NCBI GenBank assembly: GCA_946887385.1
Contig: CAMPKU010000184.1
Span: 1-9,187, forward strand
Length of the DNA stretch: 9,187 nt
Source of the DNA: an uncultured Gammaproteobacteria bacterium
GTDB taxonomy: Bacteria > Pseudomonadota > Gammaproteobacteria > Rariloculales > Rariloculaceae
Direction of reading: 5' to 3'
Shown one piece after another: positions 1 to 5,417 of this stretch. The notes below the pieces were generated by a model, which had not been told where the DNA came from, did not search any database, and saw only the letters and a list, made by a program, of their open reading frames with translations. The position numbers were made by a program, and so were the translations under genes. Position 1 is the first letter of the stretch. Every line of letters begins with the position of its first letter.

Positions 1-2
1 CT

Positions 3-30
3 CGCTCGCGCGCGTCCCTGCGCGCGAGCG
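3..30. repeat. GC-only inverted repeat (hairpin)
   Basis: Arms 3-12 and 21-30 are perfect 10-bp reverse complements, and C13-G20 extends the stem to 11 bp around a short loop. No T-run follows on the plus strand, so it is not a canonical intrinsic terminator. It could end a gene lying upstream of the window or simply be a structured spacer. Further dyads lie nearby: a 10-bp palindrome at 46-55 and 7-bp arms at 38-44 and 82-88. Bases 1-160 contain no gene I can support. Confidence 0.5.
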
Positions 31-160
31 CCCCCGGAGAGCCCTGTCCGCGGACGCCGGCCCTACGGTTCAAGCACGCGCGGGCTCTGCGGTTATGAGG
101 CGTCGGCGCTGCGATTTGGGGTCGTCGGCCTTGCGGGGTCGGTGGGTTGGGGAGAGGGTT

Positions 161-166
161 TATAAT
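161..166 (+). promoter_or_regulatory. -10 box of the tRNA-Thr promoter
   Basis: A perfect TATAAT stands 34 bases before the tRNA, giving a transcription start near 173 and a processed leader of about 27 bases. No good -35 is found at 16-18 bp spacing (candidates there are GTCGGT and TCGGTG). TTGCGG at 131-136 is 24 bp away, which is too far. The segment after the box is G+C only, the kind of discriminator associated with stringent control of stable-RNA promoters. That regulatory reading is inference. Confidence 0.6.
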
Positions 167-199
167 CGCGGCGGTGGCGCGGCGGCGTCATCGCGGAGC

Positions 200-274
200 G
201 CCGGTGTAGCACAGCGGTAGTGCAGCGGTTTTGTAAACCGAAGGTCGGGAGTTCGATCCTCTCCACCGGCACCA
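200..274 (+). tRNA. tRNA-Thr (anticodon UGU)
   Basis: A complete 75-base cloverleaf can be drawn, including an encoded 3' CCA. The acceptor stem GCCGGTG/CACCGGC is perfect, with discriminator A. The D stem is GCAC/GTGC with GG in the loop. The anticodon loop TTTGTAA carries TGT, which reads ACA and other threonine codons. The T arm is GGGAG-TTCGATC-CTCTC with one G-T pair. The lowest anticodon-stem pair is a G-A mismatch. The D-stem 12-23 pair is A-T instead of the usual T-A, so both sides have changed. It stands alone, not in the tyrT/glyT/thrT-tufB cluster common in many proteobacteria. No convincing terminator follows it. Confidence 0.97.
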
Positions 275-378
275 ACTTTACCCCAAGGTAGTCGTCTCGA
301 TTTCGGAATCCGTGGTTGCGTGACGCGAGCCCGGGGCACCTTGTCCCTGCGGGGCGCGGGGCTGTGCGTGCCGAGCGA

Positions 379-396
379 TTGGCATAGTGCGTGCAT
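379..396 (+). promoter_or_regulatory. Candidate sigma-54 (-24/-12) promoter
   Basis: The sequence TTGGCATAGTGCGTGCAT resembles the sigma-54 consensus (TGGCAC, then TTGCW). The invariant GG (381-382) and GC (393-394) are separated by exactly 10 bases, as the factor requires. Transcription would start near 406, leaving a leader of about 25 bases with a good ribosome binding site before the ATG at 431. No convincing sigma-70 pair was found in 275-430. The -24 box lacks the final C of TGGCAC, and no activator site was identified, so this remains a candidate. Confidence 0.35.
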
Positions 397-430
397 GCGA
401 ACGGGTGTTTTCGACACGGAGGAATCGACC

Positions 431-796
431 ATGACGACAGCAACGGGTCACACCACTGCCATTCGCGCCGGCAAAGCCATCGGCACAGACGTTTTCGATC
501 GCACGGGCAAGAAGATCGGCGAGGTCAAAGACATCGTGCTAGAGAAGACGTCGAACAACATCTTGTTCGCGGTCGTCAGTTTCGGCGGCGTGCTCGGCAT
601 GGGCGAGAAGTACCATCCCGTTCCGTGGAGCGAGCTCGACTACGAGCCGAACCAGGGCGGCTACGTGATCTCGTTTACCACCGATCAACTGAAGACGGCG
701 CCGGCCGATTCGCTCGAGGCTTTGACGAAGGACGATGGCCGCGCGTTTCGCGATCGTGCGTACACGCACTACGGCACCCGGCCTTATTGGCATTGA
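431..796 (+). CDS. PRC-barrel domain protein
   Basis: This is a small 121-residue soluble protein made almost entirely of one PRC-barrel domain (about residues 10-80). It has the family pattern of an early AIG..V.D..GKKIGEVKDIV strand pair followed by a hydrophobic strand (ILFAVVSFGG) and a VPW turn. The tail, including RAYTHYGTRPYW, resembles the C-termini of stand-alone bacterial PRC-barrel proteins, which are often stress-associated or of unknown role. The ATG at 431 is chosen because GGAGGA (418-423) lies 7 bases upstream; the frame stays open back to 320 but has no such site there. There is no signal peptide, membrane segment or catalytic motif. The gene converges on the histidine kinase gene with a gap of 50 bases. 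Function beyond a protein or RNA-binding barrel cannot be told from sequence. Confidence 0.88.
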   Translation: MTTATGHTTAIRAGKAIGTDVFDRTGKKIGEVKDIVLEKTSNNILFAVVSFGGVLGMGEKYHPVPWSELDYEPNQGGYVISFTTDQLKTAPADSLEALTKDDGRAFRDRAYTHYGTRPYWH

Positions 797-802
797 GGCC
801 CG

Positions 803-818
803 GCACGCGCGCGCGTGC
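803..818. repeat. 16-bp perfect CG-rich palindrome, Z-DNA prone
   Basis: GCACGCGCGCGCGTGC is its own reverse complement and lies in a 17-base run of strictly alternating purine and pyrimidine (803-819). It sits between the convergent stops of the PRC-barrel gene (794-796) and the kinase gene (847-849). A second small dyad, CGGCC/GGCCG around a 3-base loop, lies at 834-846. Neither is followed by a T-run, so a terminator role is possible but not shown. Confidence 0.5.
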
Positions 819-846
819 AGCGTTCAGGCGATGCGGCCGCGGGCCG

Positions 847-2904
847 TCAGTGATGTCGGATGGCCGGCCGCTTCGCCAGCTTTGCGACCATGGCAATGAG
901 CTTGGCGGGCTCGACCGGCTTGGCGAGATGCAGCTGGTACCCGGCCTGCATGGCCTTGGTGCGGTCTTCTGCACGCGCATACGCCGTGAACGCAATCGCG
1001 GGAATGTCGCCTCGGTCGCCGTCGAGCTTTCGGATCCACCGCATCAACGTATAGCCGTCTTCTTCCGGCATACCGATGTCGCTCACGAGCACGTCGGGCT
1101 TCTCGCGAGTTACCTGTTGCAGCGCCTCGCTGGCCGACGCTGCCGTCGTCACGATCGCAGCGCACTCCGTCAAGAGGCGCTCGACGAGGTCGCGGGCATC
1201 CGGCTCGTCGTCCACGACGAGCACCCTCACGCCCTTTAGGTTGGCACGCGGCAACGGCGCGGCGATGTCGCTCGAGAGCGCGCTCGGGCGTGGCTCACGC
1301 CCCGCTGCGGCCTCCACGGCATACGTGTCGACCGCGGCGAGCGGCAATTCGACGGTGAACCGCGAGCCTTTGTCTTTGCCGTCGCTGGCCGCACTCACTA
1401 CTCCGCCGTGCAGCTCAACGAGCTGCTTGACGATCGAAAGACCCAGGCCCAAGCCGCCGTGACGGCGCGACGCGGACGCGTCCGCCTGCCGGAAGCGCTC
1501 GAAAACGTGCGGCAGAAAGGCATCGTCGATGCCGCTGCCGTTGTCGGCTACGCAAACGGCGGCGTGTGTACCCTTGCGCTCGAGCGTGACGGCCACCTGC
1601 CCGCCCTCCGGCGTGAACTTCACTGCGTTCGTGAGCAGGTTCCAAAACACCTGCTGGAGCCGGTTGGGATCGCCGCTCACGGGGCGAGCGAGCGGTTCGA
1701 TACGCTCCACCAGGTGGATGCCCTTCGCCGCCGCGGCCGGACGAACGCCGTTGATGGCCGCTGTAACGATGGAAGCGAGCTCCACATTTTGCATGTCGAG
1801 ACGCACCTTGCCGGAGATGATGCTGCTCATGTCGAGCAGATCCTCGATGATTTGCGCTTGCGCTCGCGCATTGCGCTCGATGACCTTCAATCCGTCGTCG
1901 ATCTCCGGGTTCGCTCCCGGTAAGCACCGCAGTACCTGCGACCAGCCGAGGATCGCGTTGAGCGGGGTGCGGAGCTCGTGGCCGAGCGTGGCCAAGAACT
2001 CGTCTTTCATGCGGCTGGCGCGCTCCGCCTCGCTGCGCGCGGCGCGTTCCGACAGCAAGAGATGCTCGCGTTCGGCTTCGGCGCGGCGTTTGTCCGTGAC
2101 GTCTTTCATGAGCTTCGCGTAGCCGAGCAGCCGCCCGTCGTCGTCGCGCACGGCGTTGAGCAGGCCTTCGACGTACCGGTGCCCAGCGTCCTTGCGCACG
2201 CGCCAGCCGGTGCTCGTGGCGCGCCCGGTGGCTTGTGCTTCTTGCATCTCCCGCTCGAGCACGTCGTCGCCCTTCACGAAGAATCGTGCGGCAGGTTGAC
2301 CGAGCACCTCGTCGACCGTGTAGCCGAGCATCTGCTCGGCCCCGCTATTCCAGCTCGTGACCCGGCCTTCGGTATCGAGCATGAAGATGGCGTAGTCCTC
2401 GATGTTTTCGACGAGTAAGCGGAAGCGCTGCTCGGCTTCCTGAATTGTCCTTCGTGCCTCCTCCTGCTGGGCGAGATGCGCGCGCACCTGATATTGCCGC
2501 GTGCGAGCGCGCAAGCTCGAGCTGATCAATGTCACGAGCGTCGACATGCGCACGGGCCGTTCGATGACGCTCACGTTACCGAGCCGCGGCACGATTTCGG
2601 CCAGCGCCGCCGACTCGAGCCCCGCGCGCGACAGCACGATGACCGGGATGTCGGACCAAACCTCTTGCGCGCGGATGCGCTCGACGAGCAGCTCGGAGTC
2701 TTGAACGAGCGGCTCCTCGGCAATCACGACGACGCCGGCCGCGCCGCGCAGCGCGTCGCACAGCGCGGCCGTGCTGGGTAGCACGCGGCAAGAAAGCGCG
2801 TAGGCGCGAAGCAGCTTCTCGATCGCAACGGCGTCCGCCGTGGTGGCCGGCACCACGAGCACGCAAAACTCGTCGATCGTCCCCCAGGGGCTAGACTCCT
2901 GCAT
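847..2904 (-). CDS. Hybrid sensor histidine kinase/response regulator with pseudo-receiver and PAS domains
   Basis: This 685-residue protein has no membrane segment, so it is a cytoplasmic phosphorelay kinase. Domains in order: a receiver-like N-terminus (about 12-135) with no usable phospho-acceptor (VVIAEE occupies that strand); a helical linker (136-160); a PAS domain (about 160-270, with DTEGRVTSWNSGAE); HisKA with the phospho-accepting His309 in GHELRTP; HATPase_c (about 410-522) with N box NLLTNAVKF, G1 DNGSGID and G2 GGLGLGLS; and a C-terminal receiver (about 558-680) with Asp565-Asp566, phospho-acceptor Asp609 (SDIGMP), Thr640 and Lys662. All catalytic residues are present, so it should autophosphorylate at His309 and pass phosphate to Asp609. 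The ATG directly abuts the TAG of the KaiC-like gene upstream, and the Shine-Dalgarno is weak (AAGAG), so translation is probably coupled. The stimulus and the output partner are not visible here. Confidence 0.95.
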   Translation of the reverse strand: MQESSPWGTIDEFCVLVVPATTADAVAIEKLLRAYALSCRVLPSTAALCDALRGAAGVVVIAEEPLVQDSELLVERIRAQEVWSDIPVIVLSRAGLESAALAEIVPRLGNVSVIERPVRMSTLVTLISSSLRARTRQYQVRAHLAQQEEARRTIQEAEQRFRLLVENIEDYAIFMLDTEGRVTSWNSGAEQMLGYTVDEVLGQPAARFFVKGDDVLEREMQEAQATGRATSTGWRVRKDAGHRYVEGLLNAVRDDDGRLLGYAKLMKDVTDKRRAEAEREHLLLSERAARSEAERASRMKDEFLATLGHELRTPLNAILGWSQVLRCLPGANPEIDDGLKVIERNARAQAQIIEDLLDMSSIISGKVRLDMQNVELASIVTAAINGVRPAAAAKGIHLVERIEPLARPVSGDPNRLQQVFWNLLTNAVKFTPEGGQVAVTLERKGTHAAVCVADNGSGIDDAFLPHVFERFRQADASASRRHGGLGLGLSIVKQLVELHGGVVSAASDGKDKGSRFTVELPLAAVDTYAVEAAAGREPRPSALSSDIAAPLPRANLKGVRVLVVDDEPDARDLVERLLTECAAIVTTAASASEALQQVTREKPDVLVSDIGMPEEDGYTLMRWIRKLDGDRGDIPAIAFTAYARAEDRTKAMQAGYQLHLAKPVEPAKLIAMVAKLAKRPAIRHH

Positions 2905-4410
2905 CTAGCTCTTGTCCATCAGCTTCGTGGGCTTGCCCATGTAATTCGGCACGCCTGTGAGAACGCCCTGGAACTCTTCAAGGGCAGGGCCAATGACGAT
3001 GCCTCGCGAGTTGATGTCGACCTCGCGGATCGTGCGCTCGTGAAAGCCGTTGCGCTTTTTCACCACGGACACCGCGCGGCGCACCCACCCCGCGGCTTCG
3101 AAGTACCGGAACAGCACGACATTGTCGGCCAAATAGGTGGTGTCCACGGGCGAGGCCATGCTGCTGCCCATCATTCCGGATTGAGTCAGCGTGAGAATTG
3201 TTGCGACCCCTTTCTGGCCGAGATACGCGAGCAGCTCGTGCAGCTGTGCCGTTAGGAATTTCTCCTCGGGCATGGCGTTCAAATAGCCGTTCAAGCTGTC
3301 GACGATGATGAGCTTCGCCGGGGTCCCCGCCCCGTCCGTGCCATCCACGGCGCGCCGAACCACGGCCACGAACTCGCCCGACGACAGCTCGGCCGGGTCG
3401 ATCTGCTGAACCGTGATCATGCCGTCGGTCATGGCCTGGTCCACCGGCATGCTGAGCTTGCGTGAGCGCGAGCGGAACGTGCCGATGTTCTCGTCGAAAA
3501 CGAACATCGCGGTGCGCTCGCCGCGCGCGGCCGCAGCCGTCGCGAACAGCGTGGCCACCGACGATTTGCCCGTGCCGGCAGGCCCCATCATCAGCGTGCT
3601 GGTACCGGCCGGCAGGCCGCCGCCGAGCAGACCGTCAAGCTCACGGTTGCCGCTCGGCAAGTCGCGCTCGATCAATTCAGGCGGATGTTCTGCCGCGACC
3701 AGGCGCGGGTGCACGTCGAGCCCGCCCTCGCGAATCGTGAAGTCATGGAAGCCGCCGCGAAACGCTACGCCGCGCAGCTTGCTGATGCGCAGCCGGCGGC
3801 GTTCGGCCCCGAACTGATTGGCAAGCTGCTCGAGCACGATGACGCCATGCGCGAGCGTTTGAAGGTGGTCGCCTTGCTCGCCGCCGGAGCGATCGTCGAG
3901 CATCAACACCGTACAGCCGCGCTCGCTGAAGTACCGCTTGAGCGCGAGAATCTGCCGGCGGTAGCGCAGCGAGTTTTGCGCGATGTACCGCAGCTCCGAC
4001 ACGGAGTCGACCACGACGCGCTGCGGCTCACAAGCCTCGACCGCTTCGAGCAGCGCTTCGGTGGTCTCGCCGAGCTCGAGCTCCGACGGGCTGAACACCG
4101 TGAGCTGCGAGTCCGCCGACAGCTTGTGCTCGGAGGGTACGAGCTCGGTGAGGTGCAACTGCGATAAGTCCCAGCCGTGACTCCTGGCCACGTACTCCAC
4201 CTCGGAGCGCGTCTCGGCGAGCGTGACATACAAGCACCGCTCGCCGCGGCGGATTCCTTCCAGCAAAAACTGCATCGCCAGCGTGGTTTTGCCGGTGCCG
4301 GGCAGGCCCGCGACTAGGTACATGCGGCCGAGCGGAAACCCCCCGCGCAGAATGTCGTCGAGGCCGCCGATGCCCGAAGGCGCTCGCGCCAGAGCTTCGA
4401 TAGTGCTCAT
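2905..4410 (-). CDS. KaiC-like RecA-family ATPase with two ATPase domains
   Basis: This 501-residue protein has tandem KaiC/RecA domains. Domain I (about 10-235) has Walker A GLPGTGKTT (35-43) and Walker B RVVVD (Asp135). Domain II (about 245-480) has Walker A GPAGTGKSS (276-284) and Walker B LIIVD (Asp361). This is the length and plan of cyanobacterial KaiC, but many non-circadian bacteria carry such ATPases, often beside histidine kinases. The catalytic acidic pair is Ala65-Glu66 in domain I and Asp306-Glu307 in domain II. The region matching the KaiC Ser431/Thr432 phosphosites reads DTTYLADN, so the sites appear as Thr/Tyr. The frame stays open upstream to an ATG at 4527, but the extra 39 residues are unlike the family and no ribosome site precedes that ATG. 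MSTIEALARAPSGIGGLDDI at 4410 looks like a family N-terminus. There is no kaiA or kaiB nearby. Its likely role is as an ATP-dependent signalling partner of the downstream kinase. Confidence 0.93.
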   Translation of the reverse strand: MSTIEALARAPSGIGGLDDILRGGFPLGRMYLVAGLPGTGKTTLAMQFLLEGIRRGERCLYVTLAETRSEVEYVARSHGWDLSQLHLTELVPSEHKLSADSQLTVFSPSELELGETTEALLEAVEACEPQRVVVDSVSELRYIAQNSLRYRRQILALKRYFSERGCTVLMLDDRSGGEQGDHLQTLAHGVIVLEQLANQFGAERRRLRISKLRGVAFRGGFHDFTIREGGLDVHPRLVAAEHPPELIERDLPSGNRELDGLLGGGLPAGTSTLMMGPAGTGKSSVATLFATAAAARGERTAMFVFDENIGTFRSRSRKLSMPVDQAMTDGMITVQQIDPAELSSGEFVAVVRRAVDGTDGAGTPAKLIIVDSLNGYLNAMPEEKFLTAQLHELLAYLGQKGVATILTLTQSGMMGSSMASPVDTTYLADNVVLFRYFEAAGWVRRAVSVVKKRNGFHERTIREVDINSRGIVIGPALEEFQGVLTGVPNYMGKPTKLMDKS

Positions 4411-4443
4411 ATCCGGTAGCTTACCTGTCCAGGGTTGTCCCGT

Positions 4444-4454
4444 GGCAAGTTGCC
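4444..4454. promoter_or_regulatory. Small dyad in the kaiC-murI divergent intergenic region
   Basis: GGCAA-G-TTGCC is a perfect 5-bp inverted repeat around one base. It lies between the divergent kaiC-like and murI genes and overlaps the proposed -35 of the rightward promoter. Its position would suit an operator, but it is short and could arise by chance. Confidence 0.2.
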
Positions 4455-4479
4455 GTAATGCAGCCTCCGGGAATAGAGT
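4450..4479 (+). promoter_or_regulatory. Candidate sigma-70 promoter for the murI leader and murI
   Basis: TTGCCG (4450-4455, four of six consensus bases) is followed after 18 bp by TAGAGT (4474-4479, four of six). Transcription would start near 4486, just ahead of the GGAGGT ribosome binding site at 4503-4508. The match is moderate in a GC-rich background. Confidence 0.35.
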
Positions 4480-4511
4480 CGCGATCCTGCGCACGGAAGG
4501 ACGGAGGTGCT

Positions 4512-4562
4512 GTGAAACGCGTGTCATTGGCCGGTGTGATCGGGGGCGGCGCTGAGCGCTAG
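4512..4562 (+). CDS. Possible 16-codon leader peptide overlapping the murI start
   Basis: A GTG at 4512 preceded by a strong GGAGGT (4503-4508) opens a frame encoding MKRVSLAGVIGGGAER, ending in TAG at 4560-4562. It overlaps the first codons of the murI frame in another phase. It has the best ribosome binding site in this intergenic region, while murI itself has no normal start codon. It may be a real leader that couples translation to murI. Alternatively it is the true murI N-terminus separated by one base: one G fewer in the five-G run (4542-4546) would join the frames as VIGAALSASAIGVFDSG. No homologue is recognised. Confidence 0.35.
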   Translation: MKRVSLAGVIGGGAER

Positions 4563-5334
4563 CGCGATCGGCGTCTTCGACTCCGGCGTCGGCGGGCTAT
4601 CGGTTCTAAAGCACGTCCGCGCACAGCTTCCGAGCGTGCCGCTGCTTTATGTTGCCGACTCGGGAAACGTGCCCTACGGCGACAAGACGCCCGACTACAT
4701 CCGCGAACGCTCGCTCACGCTCACGCAGTTTCTGGTGCGCCACGGCGCGGCCGCCATCGTGATCGCCTGCAATACCGCAACGGCCGCGGCCGCCGCGATG
4801 CTGCGGCAGCGCTTCGACATTCCGATCATCGCGATGGAGCCGGCCGTTAAACCGGCCGTCACGGCGACGCGCAGCCGCGTGGTCGGCGTGCTCGCGACCG
4901 TCGGCACGCTCGAGAGCGCGCGGTTCGCGGCGCTGCTCGAGCAGTACGCCGGCGACGTCGAGATCGTCACGCAGGCGTGCCCCGGCCTCGTGGAGCAAGT
5001 CGAAGCCGGCCAGCTCACAAGTGCGGCGACCCGCGAGCTCGTTGCGCGCTTTGTCGCGCCGCTGCTGAAGCGCGGTGCCGACACGATCGTGCTCGGCTGT
5101 ACCCACTATCCGTTCTTACGGCCGCTGATCGCCGAGCTCGCGGGGGCGCGCGTGCACCTCATCGACACCGGCGAGGCCGTCGCACGGCAGGTGGTGCGCA
5201 AGGTGCCGGGGGCGTTGATCGGGCGAGTCGACGCGCGCCCCGACGAACGGTTCTGGACCACGGGCGATGCGCACTCGGCGAGCCGCATCATGAGTCAGCT
5301 TTGGGGGCGGGCCATCGCTGTCGAGGCGCTCTAG
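4552..5334 (+). CDS. murI: Glutamate racemase
   Basis: MurI interconverts L- and D-glutamate in the cytoplasm, supplying D-Glu for the peptidoglycan stem peptide. The Asp/Glu racemase fold is clear: IGVFDSGVGG (Asp10), PYGDK, IACNTATA with catalytic Cys73, and LGCTHYP with catalytic Cys183 and His185. The 260-residue length fits the family. The start is the problem. In frame, a TGA at 4537-4539 is followed by TCG GGG GCG GCG CTG AGC GCT AGC GCG ATC, with no ATG, GTG or TTG. The first such codon, GTG at 4636, would remove the essential FDSGVGG motif. CTG at 4552 puts Asp at position 10, as in Bacillus subtilis Glr, so it is the working start. An ATC start at 4567 or a one-base frameshift from the leader are alternatives. 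The gene diverges from the KaiC-like gene. Confidence 0.93.
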   Translation: MSASAIGVFDSGVGGLSVLKHVRAQLPSVPLLYVADSGNVPYGDKTPDYIRERSLTLTQFLVRHGAAAIVIACNTATAAAAAMLRQRFDIPIIAMEPAVKPAVTATRSRVVGVLATVGTLESARFAALLEQYAGDVEIVTQACPGLVEQVEAGQLTSAATRELVARFVAPLLKRGADTIVLGCTHYPFLRPLIAELAGARVHLIDTGEAVARQVVRKVPGALIGRVDARPDERFWTTGDAHSASRIMSQLWGRAIAVEAL

Positions 5335-5344
5335 AGGGCCGCGC

Positions 5345-5374
5345 TTGACCGCGTCCCGGCGCGGTGCCAATGAT
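5345..5374 (+). promoter_or_regulatory. Candidate sigma-70 promoter for the esterase gene
   Basis: TTGACC (5345-5350, five of six) and AATGAT (5369-5374, four of six) are separated by 18 bp, just after the murI stop at 5334. The start site would be near 5381, leaving a leader of about 37 bases that contains GAGGAGGA. A 6-bp GC dyad, ACCGCG/CGCGGT at 5348-5365, overlaps it. This supports the ATG at 5418 over the GTG at 5364, but read-through from murI is also possible. Confidence 0.35.
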
Positions 5375-5417
5375 TGAACCGGCCGCGCGCCTGCCGCGCG
5401 TCGACCGAGGAGGACCC

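Noticed and set aside
1..160. Possible gene or RNA upstream of the tRNA
   Set aside because: The region has several GC dyads but no coding pattern, no recognisable RNA fold and no ribosome site. I see only structured spacer and the tRNA promoter.
93..443. Minus-strand frames across the tRNA encoding VERIELPTFGLQNRCTTAV and EDRTPDLRFTKPLHYRC (93-443 and 160-432)
   Set aside because: These peptides are the well-known spurious translations of tRNA genes read in antisense. They coincide with the tRNA-Thr and are not real proteins.
834..846. CGGCC-GCG-GGCCG hairpin as a terminator between the PRC-barrel and kinase genes
   Set aside because: The stem is only 5 bp and no T-run follows on either strand, so it was not listed as a terminator.
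391..1239. Long plus-strand frame of 282 codons crossing the PRC-barrel gene and the kinase 3' end
   Set aside because: Its composition is rich in Arg and His with no domain pattern. It overlaps two well-supported genes in other frames and is typical of GC-rich shadow frames.
3685..4167. Plus-strand frame opposite the KaiC-like gene (160 codons)
   Set aside because: It lies antisense to a clearly conserved ATPase, with no ribosome binding site or recognisable domain; a shadow frame.
4411..4527. Longer KaiC-like protein starting at ATG 4527
   Set aside because: The 39 extra residues do not resemble KaiC N-termini and no Shine-Dalgarno precedes that ATG. They would also cover most of the murI upstream region.
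4636..5334. murI starting at GTG 4636
   Set aside because: This start would delete IGVFDSGVGG, including the catalytic Asp, which is clearly encoded in frame just upstream.
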